Below the pieces are notes generated by a model. The model had not been told where the DNA came from and did not search any database. It saw only the letters and a program-made list of their open reading frames with translations. A program made the translations under genes and the position numbers. A stretch of DNA of 64,000 nt from Caldicellulosiruptor naganoensis (GTDB taxonomy: Bacteria > Bacillota > Thermoanaerobacteria > Caldicellulosiruptorales > Caldicellulosiruptoraceae): assembly GCF_026914285.1 (NCBI RefSeq), contig NZ_CP113864.1, positions 2,418,501 through 2,482,500 on the forward strand. Reading direction: 5' to 3'. Of the stretch, positions 47,537-57,079 are shown in pieces. Position 1 is the first letter of the stretch. The number at the start of each line of letters is the position of its first letter.

Positions 47537-48349
47537 TTGATTTACAATACAATTTTACATGGTGATTGTGTAACGATTATGAAAGAACATATTCCATCGG
47601 AAAGCATAGATTTAATTTATGCTGACCCACCTTACAATTTGTCAGGCAGAGATCTTATACTAAAAAATAACAAGACTGGTGGTCCATTTTATAAAATGAA
47701 TGAAGAATGGGACAGCTGGGATTATGACAAATACTGTGAATTCACTTATAATTGGCTTTTAGCCTCATATTCTGTCTTGAAAAATAATGGTAGTTTGTAT
47801 ATTTCTTGTACTTACCATAACATTGGAGAAGTTATATTTTTAGCAAAAAAGATAGGCTTTAAATTAAACAATATATTGACATGGGTCAAGACAAATGCTA
47901 TGCCAAATATTACTAAACGTACATTTAAACACACAACAGAATTTGTTTGTTGGTTTGTTAAAGGCCCTGGATGGAAATTTAACTATAATGAAATTAAAAT
48001 GCTTAATCCAAGAAAAACAAAAGATGGCTCTGTTAAGCAAATGGATGACTTTTTTGATTTCTTTGAAATGCCTCTTGTTCAAGGAAAAGAAAGAATTAAG
48101 TTAGACAATGGCAGAGCCGCACATCCAAATCAAAAACCTGAAAAATTGTTGGAAATAATAATTACCGCTTCAAGTGATGAAGGAGATATAGTATTAGATC
48201 CTTTTTTTGGAACAGGAACAACTGGTGTTGTTGCTGAGCGTATGAATAGAAAATGGATTGGAATTGAAATAAACGAAACCTACATTGAAATTGCCAAAAA
48301 GAGAATTGAAGAGGAGAGAAAAAAAAATGTGCAAAGTACATTTATTTAA
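47537..48349 (+). CDS. DNA methyltransferase 1 of the AlwI-like system
   Basis: 270 residues with TTG start behind AGGAAGGTG. Motif IV DPPYNLS lies near residue 30 and the SAM-binding motif DPFFGTGTTG near 218, an order typical of beta-class adenine-N6 (or cytosine-N4) methylases; HPNQKPEKLLE precedes motif I. It should protect one strand of the asymmetric site. It starts 15 bp after the nuclease gene and overlaps the second methylase by 23 bp. Confidence 0.9.
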   Translation: MIYNTILHGDCVTIMKEHIPSESIDLIYADPPYNLSGRDLILKNNKTGGPFYKMNEEWDSWDYDKYCEFTYNWLLASYSVLKNNGSLYISCTYHNIGEVIFLAKKIGFKLNNILTWVKTNAMPNITKRTFKHTTEFVCWFVKGPGWKFNYNEIKMLNPRKTKDGSVKQMDDFFDFFEMPLVQGKERIKLDNGRAAHPNQKPEKLLEIIITASSDEGDIVLDPFFGTGTTGVVAERMNRKWIGIEINETYIEIAKKRIEEERKKNVQSTFI

Positions 48350-49070
48350 TGATGATTGTTTGAATGTTCTAAAAAAGATAGAAGACAATAGTATAGATCT
48401 GATTTTTGCTGATCCTCCTTACAATTTGTCTTCAGAAAATGCTCTAACCACGAGAGCCGGTAAACCAGTAAAATGTTATAAAGGCGAATGGGATAAAATA
48501 GATGATATATTTGAGTTTAATCTAAGGTGGATCGAGCAATGTGTCAGAGTACTTAAAGAAACTGGAACTATTTGGATTTCTGGAACATTGCATAATCATC
48601 CTATAATTGGAACTATTCTGAAGCAGTTGGGTCTCTGGATTATCAATGACATTATATGGTTTAAACCTAATGCAACTCCTTTACTCTCAAGAAATAGATT
48701 TGTTCCATCTACTGAATTGATCTGGGTTGCAAGTAAAAATAAAAAATACTATTTTGACTATGAGATGGCACGGAAGCTCAATGGAGGCAAACAGATGAGA
48801 AACTTATGGGAAATTCCTGCTCAAAGGCATAAGACTCCTCATCCTACTGAAAAACCTGAAGCATTGTTAGAAAGGATTATTTTAATAGGCAGTAAAGAAG
48901 GAGATGTCGTCTTAGATCCTTTTATGGGCTCTGGAACAACTGGCGTTGTAGCTAAATTGCTTAAACGAAACTTTATTGGAATTGAAATTGATCCAGTATA
49001 CTTTGAGATTGCAAAAAAACGTATTGAGGAAGAAAAGCCTATTCAGCAAACTTTTTTAAATTTTCTTTAA
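48327..49070 (+). CDS. DNA methyltransferase 2 of the AlwI-like system
   Basis: 247 residues from ATG 48327 (gaggaga upstream). DPPYNLSSENALTTRAGKPV near residue 30, HPTEKPEALLERI and DPFMGSGTTGVVAKLLKRNF: the same class as its neighbour, but with a different middle (KQMRNLWEIPAQRHKTPH), so it probably recognises the complementary strand. The frame upstream to 48285 is inside the first gene. Confidence 0.9.
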   Translation: MCKVHLFNDDCLNVLKKIEDNSIDLIFADPPYNLSSENALTTRAGKPVKCYKGEWDKIDDIFEFNLRWIEQCVRVLKETGTIWISGTLHNHPIIGTILKQLGLWIINDIIWFKPNATPLLSRNRFVPSTELIWVASKNKKYYFDYEMARKLNGGKQMRNLWEIPAQRHKTPHPTEKPEALLERIILIGSKEGDVVLDPFMGSGTTGVVAKLLKRNFIGIEIDPVYFEIAKKRIEEEKPIQQTFLNFL

Positions 49071-49112
49071 AAAGGCTGCTTTCCTTTCTTTCGTGGAAAG
49101 TAGCCTCTTTTT
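49071..49112 (+). terminator. Terminator of the restriction-modification operon
   Basis: ggctgctttcc (49074-49084) pairs with ggaaagtagcc (49095-49105), followed by tctttttct. Confidence 0.88.
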
Positions 49113-49241
49113 CTCTGTTAGTTTTTTACAAATACTGAAATAATTTTCTCACATACGTACCCAAAATTTAGAATATTAAAAAAAACACCTGAAAAGCCTC
49201 ATGTTCAACTATCGCTAACCCATCTTAATAAAAGATGCATA

Positions 49242-51278
49242 TTACGTATCCTCACCTGCCTTTATAGAAATTGCTGCAAGTTTTACAACTCCTTCGTGCA
49301 CATCCTTGAACTGCTCAATCAGCTTGTCAACAGAACGAATCTGTTTTTGGAAGACATCTTTAATTGATGAAAGAGTTTTAAAGTACTGCAAAGTAGTTTG
49401 AGTTTGCAATTTTAAGGTATTGTTTATATTCAAAATTTTTTCTTGCTGGTTTGAAATTTCAGATGATATCTTTGATATTCTCTCTTTCATGGCTGTGTTT
49501 GTCTCCTTGATTTTGCTAAGCGAAACAGTAGATTTTTTGGCAACTTCCACTCCTGCTTTTACAACCTTCATACTCTCTTCAAGCCTCTTGTTTGTTTTGT
49601 TGAATGTCAAAAGCGACTTTTCTATTGACTCAGAAATCTGTTTTGCAAATGAATCTGCTGTTTGTGAAAGCCTTGAAATTTCTGAAGCTATGACACCAAA
49701 ACTTGGCACATCGCGTTTTGCCGCTTCTATCGAGACATTTAGTGAAATTATCTTTATCTGTTCTGCAAGCTTTGAAATGTACTCACTTGCACTGACAATT
49801 GATTTATAATTCTGCATAGCTTCAGACAGATCTGAAGCAACTTGGTTTATGGTCTCGTTCACTGTGTACATGTATTTTATGAGGTTTTGGATAGACTCTT
49901 CTTCTTTATACGTTGTATCAACCACACTTGTTATCCCCTCTTCAATTGTCCTAAACACTTTGAATGTATTTTGTACCTGTTGCTCAATCTCAGTTATATA
50001 GTTGCTTACCTCTTCAAACGCCTTTTTTTGCTTTTCAGCCAGCTCTATAATTTCCTTTATTTGAGCGGCTGTGATCTCATTTGTCTTCGCAGAATCTGTT
50101 GCAATGCTATTTAGCCTGTCAATATAACTTTGCGTGGTGCTAACTGTCTGGTCAATATTTGTGACAAAGGTATAGATACTCTTTACCATCTTTGAAAATT
50201 CTCTTGCCAAAAGTCCTATCTCGTCGCTACCCACAATGCCGTCTTCTGCCTGTATATCAAACTTACCAGATGCAACTTTTCTTGCACTGTCAACAAGTTT
50301 ATTTATTGGCCTTGTGATCCTGTTTGCAATGAACATACTGATGATGATGACCAAAACCAATGTAAGTCCAAACAAGAGTATTGAAAACCTGATGGAAGAT
50401 GTAACAAAGTTCGAAACAAGAAGGTTGTTTGTAAGAATTGCAAGAGCTGCTACAGGCATTGTGTTATTAGCTTTTCTTACAGGGATCAATACAAAACTAT
50501 AACTGTCATTTTTTGTACCTGTTTTGCCAATCAAGTACTCATACTCACCTGACATTGCTTTCTGCAAAGTCTCTTTTTCTATAATAGCCCCCAGTTTTTG
50601 AGAGTTTGATTGTGAAATATATTTATTAGGCGAATTTGCAGGATACAAAACGACACTCATCTTGGTAAGTCTTGAGAGGTTTTCAACAAACCTCTTGTCA
50701 AGTTTGTACCCAACAATTACTGCGCCAATTACCCTCATGTTGTTTGCACTCATCTCTGTGACCACATCTGATACAGACTTTATATAAATGTCATCTCCGC
50801 TTTTTTCAATTGTGGTATACCTTAGCCTTGCAAGCCCACACTTTACTAAATAATTTTCTTTCCAGTTATCACCATAACGTGAAAGGATGTCACTTCTTCC
50901 GATTAAAATCCCGTTTGAGTCTGTTACAGCAATCTGGTCAATATTCATCTGGCTTGCCAGCGGCGAAATTACCTGTACAAGTCTTAGATGGTCTTTTTTC
51001 AAGATTGCCTCTTTTAGCAGGTTGTTTGATGAAATTAAAGTTGCATAGTCTTGAGATAGTTTTTGATACCTTTCAATCTCTTGAATTGCTAAATTGTGTG
51101 CGGCTTCAAGACGTGAATTTAATTCTTTTTGGGCATTCTTCTCAATAAGGCTCAATGAAAAGATTAAAAATACTAAAAGTGGAATTAATGAGATTATAAT
51201 AAACCATAGCGTAATTCTTGTTTTGAGTGAACCTGAGATTTTAATGGAAACTTTTTTAAATTTATGTAGTTGCTTCAT
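49242..51278 (-). CDS. Methyl-accepting chemotaxis-type receptor
   Basis: 678 residues. TM1 (~24-45, WFIIISLIPLLVFLIFSLSL), an extracellular Cache-type sensor (~46-290, with LLKEAILKKDHLRLVQVISP and DQIAVTDSNGILIGRSD), TM2 (~295-315), HAMP (ANRITRPINKLVDSARKVAS, DEIGLLAREFSKM), then a long coiled-coil signalling region. The hairpin tip reads IKIISLNVSIEAAKRDVPSF then GVIASEISRLSQ, a weak form of the usual LNASIEAARAGE...GFAVVA pattern. It may signal to something other than a standard CheA. No che genes are nearby. It is convergent with the R-M operon. Confidence 0.88.
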   Translation of the reverse strand: MKQLHKFKKVSIKISGSLKTRITLWFIIISLIPLLVFLIFSLSLIEKNAQKELNSRLEAAHNLAIQEIERYQKLSQDYATLISSNNLLKEAILKKDHLRLVQVISPLASQMNIDQIAVTDSNGILIGRSDILSRYGDNWKENYLVKCGLARLRYTTIEKSGDDIYIKSVSDVVTEMSANNMRVIGAVIVGYKLDKRFVENLSRLTKMSVVLYPANSPNKYISQSNSQKLGAIIEKETLQKAMSGEYEYLIGKTGTKNDSYSFVLIPVRKANNTMPVAALAILTNNLLVSNFVTSSIRFSILLFGLTLVLVIIISMFIANRITRPINKLVDSARKVASGKFDIQAEDGIVGSDEIGLLAREFSKMVKSIYTFVTNIDQTVSTTQSYIDRLNSIATDSAKTNEITAAQIKEIIELAEKQKKAFEEVSNYITEIEQQVQNTFKVFRTIEEGITSVVDTTYKEEESIQNLIKYMYTVNETINQVASDLSEAMQNYKSIVSASEYISKLAEQIKIISLNVSIEAAKRDVPSFGVIASEISRLSQTADSFAKQISESIEKSLLTFNKTNKRLEESMKVVKAGVEVAKKSTVSLSKIKETNTAMKERISKISSEISNQQEKILNINNTLKLQTQTTLQYFKTLSSIKDVFQKQIRSVDKLIEQFKDVHEGVVKLAAISIKAGEDT

Positions 51279-51422
51279 TTTCTATTATCATCTCCTTCTT
51301 TATTTTTCTACTCTTGATTTTATACAAAAATTGTTAAAAGCCTGTTTTGACTATGTTAAATGATTGTTAAAATGTGCTATAATTTTGATATAACCTACCT
51401 TAAATTATGCAGGAGAAAAAGG

Positions 51423-52472
51423 ATGAAAAATATTAGAATTTACAAAGCTGCTATTAGAGGTATTATATTACTAATTATAGGACTATTTGTTATTGGAAGT
51501 TGCCCCATTTATTTGAATAGGTTTTCTGAAAGTGGTTTTGCAAAGGCTACCTCTTATTTTCAGGCAAAGAGGAATGTGAGCTTTTTTTGCTCAAAAGCAT
51601 ATTTTAGCAAGGTCTATTCAGACACAAAAACAGAAATTTTAAAAAGTCCTTTCCCTTTTGACTTTTATGTATCGCAAAATCCAACCAACTTTTTTGTTGC
51701 AGGCTTTGAAAATGACAAGCTTGTGTTTTACTATACAAACTCCAAACAATTTTTAGGGTATGAAAATATTAAAATTGGAAGCAGTCTGCAAGATGTGAAA
51801 AGGACCAAATTGAAATTTCTTAAAAGCTTCGTAATATTAAATGGTATGAAAAAATATAATCTTACAGATGAGAATTTAGGAAAAGAATATGATGTGGCTT
51901 TAGTCAATAATAGCTATTATGTTTACTTCTTTTATGACAAACTTGTTTCTCCAAATGCTGTAAACGGAATCTTTATGGTCAAAAAAGGTATTTGGAATGA
52001 TTTTCTTATAAATGATGATGTTTTCAAAAAGCAAAAGGATATAAATCACCTTATTTCTGCATTTGAAAGGCTTTGCTATCTTCACTTAAACTCAATTAGA
52101 AGCCAAGAAGGAAAGCGACTTTTTAGGTACTCTGACAAAATCTCGATTGTCGCAAGACTTCATTCACAAAACATGGCAAAGTACAATTTCTTTGGCCACA
52201 CAGATGTCTTTGGCCAAAGCCCTGCAGATAGGTTTCAAAAGCAGGCAATTGCTTTTAAAAAGATTGGTGAAAACTTAGCAATGGGCACAAAACTTCTCCC
52301 CTTTTTTGCGAACCATCTTCTTTTGAATTCAAAAGGGCATAGGGAAAACATTGAAAGTAATTTTGAATATGCAGCAGTAGGATGTGCTGTGGATTTGAAT
52401 ACAGACAATGTGTATTACACTCAGAACTTTGCCAATTTGATATATTCACAAGGCAGCACTTTTGGCCGATAA
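51423..52472 (+). CDS. Secreted CAP-domain protein
   Basis: 349 residues from ATG 51423 (AGGAGAAAAAGG upstream). One N-terminal membrane or signal segment (GIILLIIGLFVIGSCPIYLN), then a CAP-associated N-terminal domain (~60-210: SLQDVKRTKLKFLKSFVILN), then a CAP/SCP-PR1 domain (~225-345: HLNSIRSQEGKRLFRYSDKI, HSQNMAKYNFFGHTDVFGQS, IGENLAMG, HRENIESNFEYAAVGCAVDL). The CAP His and Glu residues are present. The Bacillus YkwD family has this layout; the role is not established. Divergent from the chemoreceptor. Confidence 0.88.
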   Translation: MKNIRIYKAAIRGIILLIIGLFVIGSCPIYLNRFSESGFAKATSYFQAKRNVSFFCSKAYFSKVYSDTKTEILKSPFPFDFYVSQNPTNFFVAGFENDKLVFYYTNSKQFLGYENIKIGSSLQDVKRTKLKFLKSFVILNGMKKYNLTDENLGKEYDVALVNNSYYVYFFYDKLVSPNAVNGIFMVKKGIWNDFLINDDVFKKQKDINHLISAFERLCYLHLNSIRSQEGKRLFRYSDKISIVARLHSQNMAKYNFFGHTDVFGQSPADRFQKQAIAFKKIGENLAMGTKLLPFFANHLLLNSKGHRENIESNFEYAAVGCAVDLNTDNVYYTQNFANLIYSQGSTFGR

Positions 52473-52476
52473 AAAG

Positions 52477-52771
52477 GTGATTGACCAGGGAAACCCTATT
52501 TCTCTTTTAAACGGAATATACAAACTGGAACATTATAAACTTGAAATTGTACTGTTTGCAAAAACCAGCTTATACAAAGGTACAAGCGCCAGAAGATCTC
52601 ACACCTTTAAATGATTATTTAAAGAGGTATAACTGGAAGTTTGCCGACCAGCTTAGCTCAGTTATTATCTACAAAAAGGAAGACCAGTCGCTTGCAATAA
52701 AAATGCGGATGTTTACTCAAAAGTATATTGTTTATGATCTTTACCAGTACACTCTTGATAGCTTAAAATAA
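52477..52771 (+). pseudogene. Small protein gene with probable frameshift
   Basis: From GTG 52477 one frame gives VIDQGNPISLLNGIYKLEHY then KLEIVLFAKT. Removing one A from the A5 run near 52560 continues as KPAYTKVQAPEDLTPLNDYL and on to YQYTLDSLK at 52771. The second half alone is a 76-codon frame from TTG 52541. It directly follows the CAP gene and precedes, on the other strand, the fumarase gene. Not recognised. Confidence 0.45.
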
Positions 52772-52785
52772 AAAAGTGGAAAAAA

Positions 52786-53622
52786 TCAAATCTCAATCTT
52801 AACATGTCTTGCAACATGGCAGCAAATATTTACCGCAACAGGAAGACCTGCTATGTGTGTTGGACACTCTTCTACAAATACATCAAGTGCAGTTGTCCTG
52901 CCGCCAAACCCTTCTGGCCCTATTCCAAGTGAATTTATTTTATCAAGGAGCCTTATCTCAAGCTCTGCAATGTAAGGTTTTGGATGGCGCTGACCAATCT
53001 TTCTCAAAAGTGCTCTTTTTGAAAGAATTGCAGCCTTTTCAAATGTTCCGCCTATACCAATGCCAACAACAATTGGTGGGCATGGGTCAGATCCTGCTTT
53101 TTTCACTGTTTCTATTACAAAGTTCTCAATTCCTTCTGTGCCATCAGCTGGTGATAACATGCAAAGCGCGCTTTTGTTTTCGCTTCCAAACCCTTTTGGC
53201 ATGAAGTAGATTGTAATTTTGTCTCCTTTTACAAAGTCAAAATGGATTATTGCAGGTGTGTTATCGCCTGTGTTTTCCCTTACAATTGGGCTTTTTACCA
53301 TTGATTTTCTCAAGTAAAAGTCTTTATATCCCTTTGCTACAGCTCTGTTAATGGCGTCTTTTATTGAGCCTTCAACAAATACCTTTTCACCTATGTCGAC
53401 AAAAAACACAGCAGCACCAGTATCTTGACAAACTGGGCGCAACTTCTGCTCTGCCATTCGGATGTTTTTTAAAAGATTTTCCAATGTATACTTTGCAATG
53501 TCCTCTTCTGCTTCATACGCCTTTTTTAAAGCCTCTTTTATATCCTCTGGAAGTTTGCAGACAGCCTCGTTTATGGCTTCATACACCTTGCTTTCGATTA
53601 CGCTTTCTGAAATTATTCTCAT
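52786..53622 (-). CDS. Fumarate hydratase class I, alpha subunit
   Basis: 278 residues. The oxygen-sensitive, [4Fe-4S]-dependent fumarase adds water to fumarate to make malate. LRPVCQDTGAAVFFVDIG (cluster Cys65), IVRENTGDNTPAIIHFDF, SALCMLSPADG, CPPIVVGIGIGGTFEKAA and GPEGFGGRTTALDVFVEECP are all family motifs. A partner beta subunit of ~180 residues is required and usually adjacent; none is next to it here. It follows a CvpA-like gene on the same strand with a 42-bp gap. Confidence 0.93.
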   Translation of the reverse strand: MRIISESVIESKVYEAINEAVCKLPEDIKEALKKAYEAEEDIAKYTLENLLKNIRMAEQKLRPVCQDTGAAVFFVDIGEKVFVEGSIKDAINRAVAKGYKDFYLRKSMVKSPIVRENTGDNTPAIIHFDFVKGDKITIYFMPKGFGSENKSALCMLSPADGTEGIENFVIETVKKAGSDPCPPIVVGIGIGGTFEKAAILSKRALLRKIGQRHPKPYIAELEIRLLDKINSLGIGPEGFGGRTTALDVFVEECPTHIAGLPVAVNICCHVARHVKIEI

Positions 53623-53664
53623 TCTTTTTTACTTCTCCTTTGCAATTTTATTTTTGTTTCAAAT

Positions 53665-54300
53665 CTAAATTTTTATTTTTAAATATTGTCTCATCATCAT
53701 TATGAGAATATTGTTTTCGTATAAAAACTCAGCAAACATTGAAGTTCTGATGTAGTGCTGGACTGTTTTGAAAATTTGTGCATTGGGGAAAAAGTATATA
53801 ATGCTGAATGCTATGTAGATTATTATGAGAGCTACTCCGATCCCTGCCAAAAGACCGCCAAAGCCATCAATTGTACCAATCACAGGCACTTTTCTCATAA
53901 ACCCGAGCGCGTTTTTGACTGCGACTATAACAACCTTTGCTGCAATGAATGTAGCTATCATTGCAATAAAATTAATTAGAACCATTGTGGCAGCATCCTG
54001 AAGACTTTTGTTGAGAGCCTGGTGTGCCTCCATAGCAGCACCTCTGAAAAACTCTGGCACAACTGGTGAAATGGTGTCCCTTATTACAACCTTGTCTTTT
54101 ACAAAGCTTTCTATTGCTCCTTTTAAGACAGAAGAACTTTCAATTGCCCTGCCTACATATTTATATCCCCACACTGCCACAAACCATGAGATTATGTATG
54201 ACCCAAGGTCAAATGCCATTCTCAAAATTCCTTTTTTGTACCCAATCCACGCGCCAATAATGAGAATTATTAAAATAATCAGGTCTGCTGAGTTTGGCAT
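53665..54300 (-). CDS. CvpA-family membrane protein
   Basis: 211 residues with four membrane helices: LIILIILIIGAWIGYKKGIL, FDLGSYIISWFVAVWGYKYV, the middle pair around INFIAMIATFIAAKVVIVAV, and VIGTIDGFGGLLAGIGVALI, the last with the Gly-rich CvpA hallmark. The family is linked to colicin V production in E. coli and to envelope functions elsewhere. It is 10 bp downstream of the DUF5711 gene. Confidence 0.82.
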   Translation of the reverse strand: MPNSADLIILIILIIGAWIGYKKGILRMAFDLGSYIISWFVAVWGYKYVGRAIESSSVLKGAIESFVKDKVVIRDTISPVVPEFFRGAAMEAHQALNKSLQDAATMVLINFIAMIATFIAAKVVIVAVKNALGFMRKVPVIGTIDGFGGLLAGIGVALIIIYIAFSIIYFFPNAQIFKTVQHYIRTSMFAEFLYENNILIMMMRQYLKIKI

Positions 54301-54310
54301 TTTTTCACTC

Positions 54311-55348
54311 TTACCACCTTTCTTGGTAGAGTTCTATCCTATCATTATAAATATAGTACAGCTTGTCTGTACTTATTACTGCCTTTACAAAGCCAAAAGA
54401 ATTTACTTTCAAAGTTTTTATCCTGTTTAAATTCATAGAGTAAATTCTAATCTCATTTCCTTTTGATGTGACAATCTTTTCAGCATCTGCACAAACTGAA
54501 TTAAAGTCTTCTATCTGTTTAAACACAAAATTTTTTCTAAGCTTGTTGTAAACAAGAAATCTGTGTTCTGCAAACAGTACATTTGTGTTACCTATCACAT
54601 ACTCTGGCGGCACAGCAAATGAAAAAGTCTTTATCTTCTTTTGAATTTTTAAGTCGTAAACCTCTATTACTTTTTGGTTGTACATAAGGATATAATCTTC
54701 TATTGCATAACACCTTTTGACATTTTGAAGACTTGGTGGTAGAACCTTTGTCATATAAATTCCTCTCTTGTCCGCAAAAGATATCGCTAATTCATTTGAA
54801 TCCCTGGGTTTTAGAATGGCAATTGCAAAAATCCCATTGAAATCGCAGTCTATTACCTTTTCTTTGTACTTTACTGAAAAGATTATGTTTTGATTCTTGT
54901 CGTACATTATAAGATAGTCTTCGTTTTGGCTTGACAAAAGAACTAAGACATTACCGTTTTTTACTCTCACCTTTTCTATATTTACTGGATACAATATATC
55001 TTTCTGCCACTGAGATGATATTATATGTAGATATTTCCCACCCTGAACATAAGCTACTGCACTTTTGCCGTCTGAATATACCCTGTGGTTCTGATATGCA
55101 ATCTTTGTCCATGTTAAGCTATCGCTCTCAAGCTTTCCAATCTTTCCTCTGTATACAATAGCAAGACCATTTTCAATCGGCACAACATCTTCGTAGTATC
55201 TTATGTTCGGATATGATTTTTTGTATTCATAGTGTAAAAATATATAAGGGTGTATAAATTCTATTCCAAATACATTAAAACTCAAGATAATGGAAATGGC
55301 CAGGGCAAGATACAGTATGATTTTGTAAAAAAATCGGATTGTTTTCAT
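54311..55348 (-). CDS. Membrane-anchored beta-propeller-like protein (DUF5711 type)
   Basis: 345 residues. One N-terminal membrane helix (IILYLALAISIILSFNVFGI), then repeated short beta units such as GLAIVYRGKIGKLESDSLTW, NVLVLLSSQNEDYLIMYDKN, DYILMYNQKVIEVYDLKIQK and KLYYIYNDRIELYQ, which resemble propeller blades facing outside the cell. DUF5711 proteins look like this; function unknown. It lies between the phosphatase gene and cvpA on the same strand. Confidence 0.7.
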   Translation of the reverse strand: MKTIRFFYKIILYLALAISIILSFNVFGIEFIHPYIFLHYEYKKSYPNIRYYEDVVPIENGLAIVYRGKIGKLESDSLTWTKIAYQNHRVYSDGKSAVAYVQGGKYLHIISSQWQKDILYPVNIEKVRVKNGNVLVLLSSQNEDYLIMYDKNQNIIFSVKYKEKVIDCDFNGIFAIAILKPRDSNELAISFADKRGIYMTKVLPPSLQNVKRCYAIEDYILMYNQKVIEVYDLKIQKKIKTFSFAVPPEYVIGNTNVLFAEHRFLVYNKLRKNFVFKQIEDFNSVCADAEKIVTSKGNEIRIYSMNLNRIKTLKVNSFGFVKAVISTDKLYYIYNDRIELYQERW

Positions 55349-55372
55349 GGCTTTTCACGCCTTTTTTATTTT

Positions 55373-56470
55373 TTAAATCCTCTCTACCATCAATATAGCT
55401 ATGTCATCATTCAAGTCTGTTGCAAAATTTCTCAGGTCTCTTATCAAAAGTTCTGTGTTGATGTTTTTGATACTGAGAATTCTTTTTATTAGCCTTTTTT
55501 TACCGTACATCTCGCCATGTTTGTTTTTACTTTCAGTAAGCCCATCTGAATAGAAAATTAATTTGTCGTGCTTCTCTAAGACTGTCTCTTTTACCTCAAA
55601 CCCCTGTTCTAAATCGACTGAGGCAATCGGCTGCCCTTTCATTGAAAACATCTTTATTTTCTTGTTTGCCCTGACCAAAATAGGCTCTGTCACATGCCCT
55701 GCAGAAATCATGCTAACCTTCCCTGTGCTCTTTTCTAATATCCCCAAGACAATTGTTATGTACACTTCACTCGGAAAGTTCATCTCAATAAAGTCCAAAA
55801 GAACACCTTTCATAATCTCTTGTGCACTTTCTTCTATGTATGTATGAGCATTTTTTATGATACTCTGCTTTACAAAAACTGTTACCATTGAAGCCAAAAG
55901 CCCATGTCCTGCTACGTCTGCAACATAGAACACTAACTTATCGTCAATATTTATGACATCCAAAAAATCTCCTCCAAGCCTCTCACAGGGCTTGTAAGTA
56001 TATGTAATTCTATACCCTTCTATTTTAGGAACAACTGGCAAAAGAGATTGCTGAAGCCTTTTTGCAAACTCTAAATCTCTTCTTAAAATCTCGTTCTGGC
56101 GTCTGAGCCTTTCTTCAATCTTCTTCTGTTCTGTGACATCTCTGAAAACCTCAACCGTGCCAATTACATTGCCTGCTTCGTCATGGATTGGAGAGCTTAT
56201 GACATAGTAGATCCTATCTTTGTATGTAGCGTATTTCATTGATCTTGTATTTTCTTTCATTGACCGTATTGCAATGCAGTCTTCACATCGTGCGTTTTTG
56301 CAAAAAAGGTCATAGCATTTCTTGCCGGTCTGGTCTCCAAACACATCTTTCATCATTGTGTTGCAAAAGATTACATTTCCTTCTATATCAATGACCCTGA
56401 CAAGGTCTAACATTCCATTTAATATGCTTTCATAAAAGCTCTGAGAAAAGTTGATTCTTTTAAAATCCAT
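55373..56470 (-). CDS. PAS-PP2C (SpoIIE-type) serine phosphatase
   Basis: 365 residues. A PAS domain at ~12-115 (DLVRVIDIEGNVIFCNTMMK; a Cys-rich CKNARCEDC insert; VIGTVEVFRDVTEQKKIEER), a coiled-coil linker, then a PP2C/SpoIIE domain at ~150-365 with GGDFLDV, FYVADVAGHGLLASMV, FYSDGLTESKN and LNDDIAILMVE supplying the metal aspartates. Proteins like this (RsbU/SpoIIE type) dephosphorylate anti-anti-sigma factors in partner-switching control. No partner-switch genes are visible. The cysteines may bind haem or metal. Confidence 0.9.
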   Translation of the reverse strand: MDFKRINFSQSFYESILNGMLDLVRVIDIEGNVIFCNTMMKDVFGDQTGKKCYDLFCKNARCEDCIAIRSMKENTRSMKYATYKDRIYYVISSPIHDEAGNVIGTVEVFRDVTEQKKIEERLRRQNEILRRDLEFAKRLQQSLLPVVPKIEGYRITYTYKPCERLGGDFLDVINIDDKLVFYVADVAGHGLLASMVTVFVKQSIIKNAHTYIEESAQEIMKGVLLDFIEMNFPSEVYITIVLGILEKSTGKVSMISAGHVTEPILVRANKKIKMFSMKGQPIASVDLEQGFEVKETVLEKHDKLIFYSDGLTESKNKHGEMYGKKRLIKRILSIKNINTELLIRDLRNFATDLNDDIAILMVERI

Positions 56471-56549
56471 CTTCCCGCCCCGCCAATGATAAATGTGTTT
56501 ATCATTGGCAGGAACCCCCCTTTCTTCTGTGATATTTTTAAAAGACTTT

Positions 56550-57062
56550 TTATTCTTTTATCTCTTTTGCAAGATAGTTTTTTCTCGCCAGGTCAATTGC
56601 CTGCATCTCTTCAGCTGAGAGTGGATATTTAGAAAGTCCATTTTCAATTGGCTTTGCATATATGCTTGACCCATCTCTTGAATATATGCTATTTAGAACA
56701 ACTCCATTGTCATACTCATCTAAAAGTGCTATTGCAAAGCTGAGCTTGCTGCCCACATTTTCAAATGCATCATACCTCACAACCCCGAGCTTTTTGATAT
56801 TCAGCTTTGAATTTTCGCTCAATATTCTGTGGCTTTTATGCAGCGCCTTTAAAACCTCTTCAAAGTAATCTATTTTTTGGTTTGTTGTTTTCAATATCTC
56901 CTCTATAGTCTTTAAATCCTCATTTTTTACAAGTGCCAAAAAACGCCGTTTGAGGTTTGCATTCTTTGCTGACTGGATAAGGAGTAGTAAAAAAAGTATC
57001 ATGTTGATTGCAAGAAGAGCAATTATAACCTGGTTTGAATATGTGGCAAGAAAATCTTTCAT
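56550..57062 (-). CDS. DUF4446-family membrane protein of the parAB locus
   Basis: About 170 residues. An N-terminal helix (IIALLAINMILFLLLLIQSA), a coiled-coil segment (LKTIEEILKTTNQKIDYFEE), and a conserved globular end (VVRYDAFENVGSKLSFAIAL, LNSIYSRDGSSIYAKPIENG, LSAEEMQAI) match DUF4446, commonly found right after parB in Firmicutes. Here an IS607-type copy separates it from parB, starting 12 bp upstream of the ATG (57060-57062). A TTG at 57066-57068 is the alternative start with AGGA spaced better. Its original promoter or operon linkage has been altered. Confidence 0.8.
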   Translation of the reverse strand: MKDFLATYSNQVIIALLAINMILFLLLLIQSAKNANLKRRFLALVKNEDLKTIEEILKTTNQKIDYFEEVLKALHKSHRILSENSKLNIKKLGVVRYDAFENVGSKLSFAIALLDEYDNGVVLNSIYSRDGSSIYAKPIENGLSKYPLSAEEMQAIDLARKNYLAKEIKE

Positions 57063-57079
57063 CCTCAATTTTTCCTAGT

